DNA of 44,331 bases from Companilactobacillus halodurans. GTDB lineage: Bacteria; Bacillota; Bacilli; Lactobacillales; Lactobacillaceae. Where the stretch lies: assembly GCF_009600985.1 (NCBI RefSeq), contig NZ_VDFP01000021.1, positions 1 through 44,331 on the forward strand. Direction: 5' to 3'. How positions within the stretch are numbered: position 1 is the first letter of the stretch; every line of letters starts with the position of its first letter. Made by a program: the position numbers and the translations under genes. A model generated the notes under the pieces. It was not told where the DNA came from. It saw only the letters and a program-made list of their open reading frames with translations, and ran no database searches. Positions 1-9,230 of the stretch are shown here, piece by piece.

Positions 1-61
1 GTTAAAACTTTGTTCAGTTTTCAAAGGTCTACCAGCTGATTAAGCGCTTACGCTCATCAGC
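1..61 (-). promoter_or_regulatory. rRNA operon leader with boxA-like element (operon lies off the left edge)
   Basis: On the minus strand this reads as a short hairpin (arms 35-40 and 56-61, inner arms 43-46 and 51-54) followed by AGACCTTTGAAAACTGAAC. That string is the boxA-type sequence found in Lactobacillaceae rRNA leaders and 16S-23S spacers. Together with the three promoters just upstream it indicates that a 16S gene starts beyond base 1. No rRNA sequence itself is visible, so the operon is inferred. Confidence 0.7.
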
Positions 62-70
62 GACTTAATT

Positions 71-99
71 ATTTTATCAAGCCGACAAGTTAATGTCAA
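71..99 (-). promoter_or_regulatory. rRNA promoter, proximal copy
   Basis: On the minus strand there is a -35 TTGACA (94-99), a 17-base spacer and a -10 TAAAAT (71-76). It is the promoter closest to the rRNA leader and is preceded by an AT-rich stretch resembling an UP element. Confidence 0.8.
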
Positions 100-184
100 G
101 AACTTTTTAAAATAATTTTTCTAACAATTTAATGAAATAATCATCAAATTGTTAGGTCGTTGCTCTCAACGAGTCAACTTAATA

Positions 185-213
185 ATCATAACAAGTTATC
201 AACTCAATGTCAA
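185..213 (-). promoter_or_regulatory. rRNA promoter, middle copy
   Basis: On the minus strand there is a -35 TTGACA (208-213), a 17-base spacer and a -10 TATGAT (185-190). The AT-rich sequence upstream of it is nearly the same as that upstream of the proximal promoter, which suggests that the promoters were duplicated in tandem. Confidence 0.8.
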
Positions 214-299
214 CAACTTTTTAAAATTATTTTTTCAATGATTCAGCAGCAAAACTGCCAAACCATTGATACGACTGACTCGTCGTGACAACAGGTAAT

Positions 300-328
300 A
301 TATTACCGTTTATGGTAAACCAATGCAA
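300..328 (-). promoter_or_regulatory. rRNA promoter, distal copy
   Basis: On the minus strand there is a -35 TTGCAT (323-328), a 17-base spacer and a -10 TAATAT (300-305), again preceded by a T/A-rich block. It is the weakest match of the three. Its AT-rich upstream block reaches the stop codon of the neighbouring ABC-F gene. Confidence 0.6.
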
Positions 329-356
329 GTACTTTTTCATATTTTTTTGAAAATAA

Positions 357-1901
357 TCAATTTTCTTTGATCTTTTCAATATCTAGGACCTTATCGATCC
401 AGTCGCTACTATAGAAATCCTCTTCGTGAGTTACTAGAATCATTGAGCCATCATAGTTTTTCAGCCCTCTACGCAAAGCGGCTTTACTTTCATCATCCAA
501 ATGATTAGTTGGCTCATCCATGAATAGGAAGTTAGTATTATCAAACATTAAATCAGCAATCTTGACCTTAGTCTGCTCCCCACCAGAAAGTGAACGCAAC
601 GATGACATGATTTGTTGATTAGTCAAACCAGTTCTAGCTAAGACCTGACGAACTTCTTTACCATCCCTATCAGGGTGTTCGCCACTGATATATTGATAAG
701 GTGATTCGAGGTTATTCTTCCATACTAAATCTTGCTTGAAATAGCCAATCTTAACCGTCTCTGAGAAATCAAAGTTACCCTCAATAGGCTTCAATATCCC
801 TAATAGGGTTTTGATCAAGGTAGACTTACCGATACCATTGAATCCTTTGATAACCATTTTCTCGCCACTAACAATCGAGAAGTTCAAAGCTTTATCAAAA
901 AGAGCTTCTCCATCATATCCAACTTTTAGGTTATTTACTTCCAATAGCATCCTGGAACTAGGTACTTCGACATATGGAAAACCAAAGCTAGCGGCTGTCT
1001 TATTCCCAGGAGGAGTCAAAACGTCCATATGTGCGAGTTGTTTCTCTCTACTTTTAGCACTCTTAGAACGAGAACCAGCCTTAAATTTCCTAATATAGGC
1101 CTTAGTCTTTGAGATTTTCTCCTGTTGCTTAACGTAAGCCTTCATATATGTTTCTTTATTAGCAGCCTTTTGCTTGAGAGCTTGATTCAAAGTCCCAGTA
1201 TATTTAGTAATCTTACCAAATTCAAAATCAGCCACGCAGTTGATGATGCGGTCCAAGAAAGTATAGTCGTGGGAAATTACGATAAAGGCACCACTAAAAT
1301 CATTCAAATAATCAGCTAACCAGTCGATATGGTTAGTATCCAAATAATTAGTTGGCTCATCCAGTAAAATCATATCTGGTTCTTCTAACAAAATTTTAGC
1401 TAAGATAATCTTCGATCTTTGACCACCACTGAGTTTGGAAACGTCATGATCATATCCAATCGCATCTAATCCTAAACCTGTCGCTACTTGTTGAATTTTA
1501 GTATCCAACTCATAGAAATCATTGGCATCCAAGATTTCTTGGAGTTTTCCAGCTCTTTCAAGGTCTTCATCTGAAGGATTATTCATGTAAATATCGTTTA
1601 ATTTGTCGCTTGTTTCATACAAGTCTGAAAAAGCTGTTTGTAGATACTCATAAATTGATAAACCTGGGGCTAATTTAGCTTGTTGGTCTAAATAACCAAC
1701 AGTTAGATGCTTCTTCCAGGATATTTTTCCCTCATCTGGTTCGATTTGACCAGTCAATATTTTGATAAAAGTTGATTTACCAACACCGTTTTGACCAATT
1801 ATTCCTAAATGATCTTCTTTATTAACTTGTAAATCCGCATCATCATACAATTTCTTATCCAAAAATTGTTGTGATAATCCGTGTACTTCTAAAACACTCA
1901 T
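357..1901 (-). CDS. ABC-F family ATPase (ribosome-associated, no membrane domain)
   Basis: The protein has 514 residues and two ABC nucleotide-binding domains joined by a charged linker, with no membrane segments. This is the ABC-F layout of cytosolic ATPases that act on translating ribosomes. Visible motifs are Walker A GQNGVGKST (about 36-44) and GFNGIGKST, signatures LSGGQ and LSGGE, and Walker B strings ending in DEPTNYLD and DEPTNHLD. The linker region near residues 245-290 is Lys-rich, as expected for the ribosome-contacting arm. A good ribosome site (AGGAG) precedes the ATG. It stands alone between an LCP gene with its own terminator and the rRNA promoters. Whether it is a housekeeping factor or an antibiotic-protection type cannot be decided from motifs alone. 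Confidence 0.9.
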   Translation of the reverse strand: MSVLEVHGLSQQFLDKKLYDDADLQVNKEDHLGIIGQNGVGKSTFIKILTGQIEPDEGKISWKKHLTVGYLDQQAKLAPGLSIYEYLQTAFSDLYETSDKLNDIYMNNPSDEDLERAGKLQEILDANDFYELDTKIQQVATGLGLDAIGYDHDVSKLSGGQRSKIILAKILLEEPDMILLDEPTNYLDTNHIDWLADYLNDFSGAFIVISHDYTFLDRIINCVADFEFGKITKYTGTLNQALKQKAANKETYMKAYVKQQEKISKTKAYIRKFKAGSRSKSAKSREKQLAHMDVLTPPGNKTAASFGFPYVEVPSSRMLLEVNNLKVGYDGEALFDKALNFSIVSGEKMVIKGFNGIGKSTLIKTLLGILKPIEGNFDFSETVKIGYFKQDLVWKNNLESPYQYISGEHPDRDGKEVRQVLARTGLTNQQIMSSLRSLSGGEQTKVKIADLMFDNTNFLFMDEPTNHLDDESKAALRRGLKNYDGSMILVTHEEDFYSSDWIDKVLDIEKIKEN

Positions 1902-1932
1902 ATTTATCTCCTTTTATTTCCCATAACATAAC

Positions 1933-1963
1933 AAAAGGCTGAAACCTTTGTCTCAGCCCTTTT
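1933..1963 (-). terminator. Intrinsic terminator of the LCP gene
   Basis: An inverted repeat with arms around GGCTGA/TCAGCC is flanked by A and T runs just past the stop codon of the LytR-CpsA-Psr gene. On the minus strand the stem is followed by TTTTGTT. The flanking A/T tracts could let it work in both directions. Confidence 0.7.
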
Positions 1964-1975
1964 ATTTAAACTCTA

Positions 1976-3205
1976 TTAAAACATTTTATTTCTTGTATAG
2001 CCTGTTGTATTCGAGTTGTTTGTGGTTCCCGTATTGCCAAATGTACTTCCATAAGAACTTGTATTACCAGTATAAATCGTATAATTTTGCTGGCCATTAG
2101 TTGAATTAAATGAGAACCCATTCTTCTCATTCAAAGAATTTAGCTTCGTTTCTTTATTATTCAACTGTTCTTTTGAAAGATTCAATTGCTTACGCAATTT
2201 ATTGGAAACACGTCTTAATTCCTTAGTTGGAATAACTTCATATGACGAACCACTAATCATAGAACTATATCCTTGCAAATGATCTGAATCGATATTCTTA
2301 GCTGCTCCACGGTAGTTGAAGAAAACTGATTGCATATCATTGAAACTTAGATTAGTTGTCATAGAACTAGAAATACTATCTAACACTTTTTGATAGTGCG
2401 TGAATGTATTGGCACTTGCCGCACTCTTGATGATTGCCGTTATGACCTGACGTTGTCGTAACTGACGTCCATAATCTCCTTGAGGGTCTTCGTAGCGCAT
2501 TCTGGAATAATCCAAGGCTTGCTTGCCATTTAAATGCATCTTTCCCTTCTTAAAGTGAGATTCTTTTTCACCGGTATCTCCATAAGAGAAGCTAAATGGT
2601 ACTTTAACATCTACACCGCCAACAGCATTAACAATTTGCTTCAAAGAATTAAAATCAACCTTAACATAATAATCGATTGGTATGTTCAAAAGCTTCTCCG
2701 TCGTTGCAACGGCGCCCTCTTCATTTCCGAGATTATAAGCTGAATTTATTTTTTGAATTTTCTTTGTTTTCTTATTATCATTTTTCCAAATTTGTGCCAT
2801 TGAATCTCTTGGTACTGATACCATTGTCGTCTTGTTTGTCTTTGGATTGACTGTAACTACGATCATCGTATCTGAATTTCCGTGATAATCTTTTTCCATA
2901 TCACGAATCCCATTATCGGTCGTATCGACTCCTAATAATAAGATAGAAATTGGTTTTTTATTGTTGATTCGTGTTGAAACCTTTTTACCATCCAAAGCCT
3001 TATAAGTTTTACCCAACGAGTTTTGTGCTTGAGCATATAATCTAAATCCATATGCACCCGTTACAAATATCACGACTAGAAGCACTAGCCCTAATATCTT
3101 AAGAAATGGGCGTTTAATCTTCCCATTATTGCCAGATGCTAAGGCGTTATTACGCGTTCTGCGCCTGCGTTCTCTGGACATATTATTCTTATTGTTATTA
3201 TCCAT
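1976..3205 (-). CDS. LytR-CpsA-Psr (LCP) family cell-wall glycopolymer ligase
   Basis: This 409-residue membrane protein has a basic cytoplasmic N-terminus, one membrane segment at about residues 35-54 and an extracellular LCP domain. Family strings visible are SILLLGVDTTD, VPRDSMAQI, KINSAYNLG, VGGVDV and the Arg-rich LDYSRMRYEDPQGDYGRQLR block that binds the polyprenyl-phosphate substrate. LCP enzymes attach teichoic acids or other polymers to peptidoglycan. The last 60 or so residues are rich in Asn, Ser, Thr and Gly and look disordered. The ATG is preceded by CGGAG. The gene is monocistronic, divergent from the permease, and ends at a terminator. Confidence 0.92.
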   Translation of the reverse strand: MDNNNKNNMSRERRRRTRNNALASGNNGKIKRPFLKILGLVLLVVIFVTGAYGFRLYAQAQNSLGKTYKALDGKKVSTRINNKKPISILLLGVDTTDNGIRDMEKDYHGNSDTMIVVTVNPKTNKTTMVSVPRDSMAQIWKNDNKKTKKIQKINSAYNLGNEEGAVATTEKLLNIPIDYYVKVDFNSLKQIVNAVGGVDVKVPFSFSYGDTGEKESHFKKGKMHLNGKQALDYSRMRYEDPQGDYGRQLRQRQVITAIIKSAASANTFTHYQKVLDSISSSMTTNLSFNDMQSVFFNYRGAAKNIDSDHLQGYSSMISGSSYEVIPTKELRRVSNKLRKQLNLSKEQLNNKETKLNSLNEKNGFSFNSTNGQQNYTIYTGNTSSYGSTFGNTGTTNNSNTTGYTRNKMF

Positions 3206-3491
3206 AGTAAACTCCGATTAATTTGCTACCTAATATAAAACAAGCTCTCTTTTTGTTCCATTCTGTATTATATCTAGATAGAGTGCAATTATACAGCTTA
3301 ATTCCATTGATTAAAAATAATTCTTTTTAACAGCCGCATTCCTAAATTATAATTTTTTGATGCAATCTGTCAATTTCATAAAAAATTATTTACTTTAATA
3401 TAACATTATATATAGTAAAAAAACTATATCATTATTTAGAAGTTTTGTTTGTATATTTCATGTATAATCTCCTTCGTAGGAGGATTTAACT

Positions 3492-4940
3492 ATGTCAGAT
3501 GCTAGTAATGCAAAGACATTTAGATGGTGGAATATTGCTCTTTTAGGGTTTACCACCGTTTGGGGTCTTAACAACGTTATTAACAACTTCGCTAATCAAG
3601 GTTTAGCTGTTATAACATCATGGATTTTAATTATGGTTCTTTATTTTGTTCCATACACTTTAATGGTGGGACAACTTGGATCAGCCTTTCAAGAAGAAGG
3701 CGGGGGTGTCAGTTCTTGGATTAAGATGCTCTCAAACAATAAGTTTGCTTATTTTGCCGCTTGGACATATTGGGTAGTTCATGTTCCTTACCTTGCCCAA
3801 AAACCACAAATCATTATGGTTAGTTTAAGTTGGTTATTCAAGGGAAACGGTTCATTTATCCAAACTGCTTCACCTTTAGTCGTACAAGGAGCAAGTTTGA
3901 TTATTTTCTTACTCTTCGTTTGGTTAGCTAGTAAAGGGGCAACCACTTTAAATAATTTAGGTAGTATTGCCGGAATCGCAATGTTTACCATGTCGATGCT
4001 CTTTATTATTTTAGGTGTCAGTGCACCATTCATCACTCATGTTCAAATTGCCACACCAGACATGACTGATATTCACACATACATACCGAAATTCGATTTC
4101 CAATATTTTACAACTATCTCAATGTTAGTCTTCGCCGTTGGTGGGTCAGAAAAAATCTCGCCATATGTTAACAAGACTAAGAATGCTTCGAAGGAATTCC
4201 CACTAGGTATGATTATTTTAGCTGTTATGGTGGCTATTTCAGCTATTCTAGGTTCATTTGCTATTGGTATGATCGTCAATTCAAATCATATCCCAGCTGA
4301 TTTGATGGCTAATGGTGCTTACCAAGCCTTCCAATTCCTTGGAAATAGCTTCCACGTAGGAAACTTGTTCGTCTGGGCATATGCCATCACGAATACCGTT
4401 GCTTCAGCGGCAGCCTTAGCAATTTCTATCGATGCACCACTAAGAATGCTTTTAGGCGATGCTGATAAGAAGTACATCCCTAAGTCGCTTTCGAAGAAAA
4501 ACAAACGTGGTATTGCCATCAACGGTTATAAGATGACTGCCATTCTTGTTTCCATTCTTATTATTGTGCCTGCACTTGGTATCAATGGGATGAACGATTT
4601 ATATAATTGGCTCTTGAATCTAAATTCAATCGTCATGCCAATGCGTTATCTCTGGGTCTTCATTGCTTATATGCTTTTGACTAAACAACTAGATAAATAT
4701 AAATCAGACTATATGTTCGTTAAGAATAAGTACGTTGGCTTTGGATTTGGCCTTTGGACTTTCTTCTTAACAGCATTTGCTTGTGTTTTAGGAATGGTTC
4801 CTAAGATGGATATGGCAAAAGATCCATCATCATGGTGGTTCCAATTAGCTTTAAACATCATTACGCCAATTGTCTTGATTGCTCTTGGTTTAATCTTGCC
4901 AGCCATTGCTAAACGTACTAATGACCTTGATCCTGAATAA
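3492..4940 (+). CDS. APC-superfamily amino acid permease (glutamate/GABA antiporter-like)
   Basis: The 482-residue protein is almost entirely hydrophobic, with about 12 predicted membrane helices, and begins with the short cytoplasmic lead and first helix typical of amino acid/polyamine/organocation permeases. The EEGGGVSSW stretch after helix 2 resembles the substrate-site loop of the YjeM/GadC branch, so an amino acid substrate is likely, but which one is unknown. AGGAGG lies 8 bases before the ATG, and a TATAAT at 3463-3468 sits very close upstream, implying a very short leader. It is read against the surrounding minus-strand genes and ends at a hairpin that belongs to a repeated element. 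Confidence 0.85.
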   Translation: MSDASNAKTFRWWNIALLGFTTVWGLNNVINNFANQGLAVITSWILIMVLYFVPYTLMVGQLGSAFQEEGGGVSSWIKMLSNNKFAYFAAWTYWVVHVPYLAQKPQIIMVSLSWLFKGNGSFIQTASPLVVQGASLIIFLLFVWLASKGATTLNNLGSIAGIAMFTMSMLFIILGVSAPFITHVQIATPDMTDIHTYIPKFDFQYFTTISMLVFAVGGSEKISPYVNKTKNASKEFPLGMIILAVMVAISAILGSFAIGMIVNSNHIPADLMANGAYQAFQFLGNSFHVGNLFVWAYAITNTVASAAALAISIDAPLRMLLGDADKKYIPKSLSKKNKRGIAINGYKMTAILVSILIIVPALGINGMNDLYNWLLNLNSIVMPMRYLWVFIAYMLLTKQLDKYKSDYMFVKNKYVGFGFGLWTFFLTAFACVLGMVPKMDMAKDPSSWWFQLALNIITPIVLIALGLILPAIAKRTNDLDPE

Positions 4941-4959
4941 TATTTCTTAATAAAAGAGA

Positions 4960-5125
4960 GCGGAATATAACATGGTCAGCTTTCGAATATTAAGGCAAAT
5001 AGCTCCTGGTAATCGTACTTTGATTACCAGGAGCTATTTATTTTAAGCATAAAAAGCTATGTTATGTTCTGCGTCTATGCTGCAAGCTTAGAAGAAAAAT
5101 AGTTATGTTCCAAACCTATTTTTTG
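4960..5125. repeat. Intergenic palindromic repeat, copy A
   Basis: The copy lies between the convergent permease and PBP genes. Its core is an 18-base perfect hairpin (4997-5014 with 5022-5039). Around it is a second inverted repeat (about 4960-4984 with 5053-5072, core GAAYATAACAT and AGCTTT). A right part starting ATGCTGCAAG follows. The left flank, core hairpin and right part recur after mnmG at about 31378-31510; that copy lacks about 35 bases here. It looks like a small non-autonomous palindromic element, with no coding capacity seen. Confidence 0.75.
4997..5043 (+). terminator. Terminator hairpin after the permease
   Basis: A perfect 18-base-pair stem with a 7-base loop is followed by TTTATTTTA, about 55 bases past the permease stop. 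It is the central hairpin of the repeat element, so the repeat appears to serve as terminator. Confidence 0.7.
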
Positions 5126-5132
5126 TTTATCT

Positions 5133-7853
5133 TTAATTGCTACTTGAATCATTACTTGAATTCGAAGAACCCGAGCTTGTTGAATCTGAGGAAGATGAAT
5201 CAGAATCTGAACTGGAACTGCTATTGACTGTAATCTTCACATCTGGCACTGTTCCACCATAACTACGAATCTCATTCATAATATCGACCAATTTTTGCTT
5301 TTGGTCTTCTTTATCAGAGTCGTTATTCTTATAAGCGCTCTTGACCTTTTGAAGTTGCGAATTATATTGCGGCATTAGTTTATCAACCATGTCTTGACGC
5401 TTTTCTTCTCTTCGAGTCTCGATTTCCTCTTTTTCAGATTCGTACTTGGCCACTTTCTTGTTATCCTTAGCAGTCTGGAACATCGCTTGACTCAAATTGA
5501 GATCCTTTTGCAATTCCAGAATTTGCTTATTGAAGTTGACCTTAGCACTTTGACGTTTAACGTTAGCGTTCAGGTACCGAATTTTTTGCAATTCACTCAA
5601 TTTTTTATTGTATTGAGATTCTTTAGTAATTGGTGAATCAGTGTACTTATCAATTGCTCTTTGGACTTTCTTTTCCCGCTTGAATTCTTCTTTTTTCGTC
5701 AAATGATAAATAATCCGATAATCCAAGTTATAAAGTCGATTAGTATTCTTATTTTCTTGATCAGTATTGTACTTAGAAAAGTCAGTATCGATTACATCTT
5801 GAATGCTTGGCTTTTCATTACTAGTATTTACCGACAAATTATTGCCGCTGACAGTCACGGTACTTGGTTTTTTGAAGTTCTTATTCTTTTCTTTCATATA
5901 ATCGACCATGTACTCTCCTTCAGCTTTAAAGGCTTGCATCGTTAGAGCATCTTCACTGCTAGTCAACGTTGATGGCGTATCGTTTCCGGTCCAGTTAGCA
6001 ATCGTAAAGTCCGGAGTCATCCCTACAAAATAGGAATCCTTAGTATTATCAGTCGTACCAGTTTTACCAGCCGTATATTTGTAATTATCCAAAGCAGCTG
6101 CTTTACCCAAGCCGTCAGTGATAACTGACTGCATCGTATTAAGCATCATATAACTGGCATTCTTGGTATAAACGTCTTTTTTCATATGCGTGTTTTGATA
6201 AATGTAACGACCATTATCATTATCATAAATGCTGCTCAAATTGCTGGGATGAATGAATTGACCATTGCGAGCAAATGAGCTGTAGGCTGAAGCCATTTCC
6301 GTAGTTGTGACGCCATAAGTAAATGACCCGATTGCCAATCGTGGATCGGCCTTTTGATTAGGATCTAACCTTGCAAACTCCATTTTTACCATGTCATCGT
6401 AATAACTATGTTTCGTATCGGAAGCGGCCAATTTGTAAGCAATCGTATTGATTGAATTTTCCAAAGCGTGTCTTAAAGAATTACTGCCAGTATATCCGCT
6501 ATACCAGTTATGAATGACTGGATTACCAACTGCTGAATCGGTGACAGTACTCTGTGGAAAATAGCCTCTTTCAAAAGCTGGTGCATAAGCTACGATTGGC
6601 TTAGCCGCTGATCCAGGTTGACGATAACCGCTTATCGCCCGATTAACTTGATCGCCATCTGTCGTCCGACCACCAACGACCGCTATAACGTCGCCAGTCT
6701 TATTATCGATAACAGTACTGGAAACTTGTGGCGTCAATTTGCCATTGGCATCGCGTCCTGTATACGATTGATAAGTTTTATCGACTAAAGCTTCAATCTT
6801 CTTTTGAAGATTCATATCGATGGTTGTACGAATCGTGTAGCCACCGTCCATCAACTCACCATGAGCCCGTTCGTATTCTTGTTGGTATCTCGTGTTGTAG
6901 GCTTTTCGCTGCGCATTATTTTTAAATGAATATTGCATTGTAAATCCTGAAGATTTCATCAATTCTTCAGTCGCATTGAAGACGGCATAACTAAGGGCAT
7001 AATTATTTGAAACATTGTTATCATATTTACGTTCATTGACTTTTAATCCCAAAGGCTTTTTACGAGCAGCTTGATAAGTCTTTTTAGAGATTAAGCCACG
7101 TTGGTTAAAGATATAAAGAATCATGTTGCGGCGTTTCAATGCTCGCTTAGGATAACTGACCGGATCATAATAAACTGGATTATTAGGGATGCCCACTAGC
7201 ACTGCTAATTTATCAATTGATAAATCCTTTTGTTTTTGGGAAAAGTAATAATCAGAAGCAGCACTGAATCCATAAGAACCGTGTCCCATGTAAACATCAT
7301 TGATATAGAATTCCAGGATTTGTTTCTTAGTAAATTTCTTTTCCAATTGTTGGGCGATGACCATTTCTTTGAGTTTACGCGTGAGATTTTGCGATTGATC
7401 TTTTAAAACAACGTTTTTGACCAGTTGTTGCGTCAAAGTTGAGCCACCTTCAGTTCGATGATGCAACAAAGTTGACACGACTGAACGCGCGATACCGTAT
7501 AGATCGACCCCATGGTGAATATAAAAGCGTTGATCTTCAACAGCAACTAAACCCTTCTTGATTTTGGGGTTAATTTTATTTATTGAAGTATAATTGGAAC
7601 TCGACTGTGAGAGTTTCTTAAGTTCTTTACCGTTACGATCATATATAACGGTCGAATTTTTGGGATGAAAGTCAGATTTTTTTAATCCCTGACTATATGA
7701 ATAGCCATCAGCAATCGTATTACGAATATCATAACCATATTTCCACCAAAAGGCCCCTACGCTCAAGACAATCAAAAGTACAATAGTCAGTAAGACAAAA
7801 GGCCATTTTTTTCTTTTTCTAATTAACCTATGTTCCATTTTTTTCTTACGCAT
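5133..7853 (-). CDS. Class A penicillin-binding protein (bifunctional transglycosylase/transpeptidase)
   Basis: This 906-residue enzyme polymerises and crosslinks peptidoglycan. A basic N-terminus and membrane anchor (about 17-38) precede a GT51 transglycosylase domain with catalytic Glu106 in EDQRF and GGSTLTQQL at 136-144. The transpeptidase domain follows with SxxK at Ser415-Lys418, SIN at 467-469 and KTG at 597-599, so all active-site motifs are intact. After about residue 690 there is a long charged coiled-coil-like extension ending in a Ser/Asp-rich tail, longer than in minimal family members. The ATG has a GGAG site and lies 9 bases after the stop of the upstream surface-protein gene, so the two form one operon. 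Confidence 0.95.
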   Translation of the reverse strand: MRKKKMEHRLIRKRKKWPFVLLTIVLLIVLSVGAFWWKYGYDIRNTIADGYSYSQGLKKSDFHPKNSTVIYDRNGKELKKLSQSSSNYTSINKINPKIKKGLVAVEDQRFYIHHGVDLYGIARSVVSTLLHHRTEGGSTLTQQLVKNVVLKDQSQNLTRKLKEMVIAQQLEKKFTKKQILEFYINDVYMGHGSYGFSAASDYYFSQKQKDLSIDKLAVLVGIPNNPVYYDPVSYPKRALKRRNMILYIFNQRGLISKKTYQAARKKPLGLKVNERKYDNNVSNNYALSYAVFNATEELMKSSGFTMQYSFKNNAQRKAYNTRYQQEYERAHGELMDGGYTIRTTIDMNLQKKIEALVDKTYQSYTGRDANGKLTPQVSSTVIDNKTGDVIAVVGGRTTDGDQVNRAISGYRQPGSAAKPIVAYAPAFERGYFPQSTVTDSAVGNPVIHNWYSGYTGSNSLRHALENSINTIAYKLAASDTKHSYYDDMVKMEFARLDPNQKADPRLAIGSFTYGVTTTEMASAYSSFARNGQFIHPSNLSSIYDNDNGRYIYQNTHMKKDVYTKNASYMMLNTMQSVITDGLGKAAALDNYKYTAGKTGTTDNTKDSYFVGMTPDFTIANWTGNDTPSTLTSSEDALTMQAFKAEGEYMVDYMKEKNKNFKKPSTVTVSGNNLSVNTSNEKPSIQDVIDTDFSKYNTDQENKNTNRLYNLDYRIIYHLTKKEEFKREKKVQRAIDKYTDSPITKESQYNKKLSELQKIRYLNANVKRQSAKVNFNKQILELQKDLNLSQAMFQTAKDNKKVAKYESEKEEIETRREEKRQDMVDKLMPQYNSQLQKVKSAYKNNDSDKEDQKQKLVDIMNEIRSYGGTVPDVKITVNSSSSSDSDSSSSDSTSSGSSNSSNDSSSN

Positions 7854-7862
7854 AATTAGCTC

Positions 7863-9157
7863 CTAATTAACATAGAATGTTATTCCAGAAGAGATTTGTG
7901 ACATCAAATTAGACAAGTCTGACGAACTAATTTGCATACCATTATTGTAGCTAGTGCCACCTGCATAAATAAATCCAATCGTCGAACTATCGCCAAAATA
8001 AATCGAACTCGTCAAAGCTGAATTATTCTTGAACCAAAAAACCGGCGTTGCTGAATTGAAATCTTCAGTCGTATTGTCAGGATCAGTCACATTTAATTCC
8101 TTAAGGTCATCTTCAGAAGCATTAGAGACGTATTCGCCAAAATTGCTATTAGAACTGTCAGTAATAATTGCATCAGAACTATTAGCATCTACGATTTTCT
8201 TGATTGTGTATTTTCCGGAACTGACTTGCGAACTCAAGACAGTACTATAACCATCTTCAGCGACATACTTGCCACTAACTCGAGTCATCAAAGCCAAAGT
8301 ATTTTTACTTGAATTGTAATAGAGAACATTCTTTGCGGTAATGCCAGCCTGACTCAAGTTATCAGAAGCACCACTAGTTGAATTCATGCTGGAAACAATA
8401 TCCACATTTGCTGGCGTATAGTCCTGAGTCAACGGCGACTTCTTCAAAGCCTCTAATTCAGCCTTGACTGCCGCAACTCTTGAACTTTCATTTTGATGAT
8501 TGGCAAAATATTGATCCATTTGTCCAACGGCTGACTTCCAATTGTTCTTAGCCGTTTTGTTCTTGATTAACTTATAATACGTATTGACCATTGAAATCTT
8601 CTTAAAACTCAGGCTATCTTTGTCAGAATTAAATTTATTCCAAGTTTTATTCAAATATTTATCAGCATCTTGGGTCTGTTCAAACCAAATTTGAATCGTA
8701 TCCAACTTATTTCGTTGTTTTTGATAGACATCCTGATTTTTTTCTTTGAGCAAAGTCTTATCCAAGCTGTTGATTTTATCGCTTGTCACACTATCTTTGT
8801 AGTAACTCTTGCCATTGTAAAGTCCATTGACATCTTTGGTACGATTTTTTCGTGCTTGAATGTAATCTTCCAACTCCTGATACTTCTTGATATTGCTAGG
8901 TGTCACTACATAACCATCGCTTACGTCGATTAATTTCCCAATGAAATCTAGCGATTTATAATTCAAGTTAGTCTTTAAAACTTCTAATTCCTTATCTTGA
9001 TACTGACTAGATATTTTAGATGTAACCACGGCATTGACTACGCCACGTGAAAGCATCACAAAAAAATGACTGCCGTTAGTACACCGACAACACCAGCACC
9101 TATTAGTAAATAATGTTCTGATTTAGTCCGAGTCTTTAAATCTTTCTTATCTTTCAT
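7863..9157 (-). CDS. Membrane-anchored surface protein of unknown function, frame-split at a T7 run
   Basis: The natural start is the ATG at 9155-9157, preceded by GGGGA. It encodes 33 residues (basic start, then a membrane segment YLLIGAGVVGVLTAVIF) and stops at TGA 9056-9058. The remaining 398 residues are open in the -1 frame from a GTG at 9057-9059 that has no good ribosome site. A -1 shift at the T7 run joins the halves into one protein of about 431 residues: N-terminal anchor, long charged helical region, and a Ser/Asn/Thr-rich C-terminal domain. I do not recognise the family. It is co-transcribed with the class A PBP, so a role at the cell wall is plausible. Mutation, sequencing error and real slippage all remain possible. 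Confidence 0.65.
9059..9066 (-). other. T7 slippery run with stop codon at the frame junction
   Basis: On the minus strand the zero frame reads ATT TTT TTG TGA. T TTT TTG is a classical -1 slippery heptamer, the stop comes next, and 9 bases later there is a possible hairpin (CAC-GT-GGC with GCC-GTG). A -1 shift continues directly into the long downstream frame. Confidence 0.5.
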
Positions 9158-9230
9158 GATTTTCCCCAAATATCTAGTTCATCTTGTTATTATATATAGT
9201 AAATTATCCTACAAATAAAGGGTGGAAATT

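Noticed and set aside
7863..9059. A separate 398-residue protein starting at GTG 9059
   Set aside because: There is no ribosome site, and the membrane anchor is encoded just upstream in the neighbouring frame, so it is better read as one frame-split gene from 9157.
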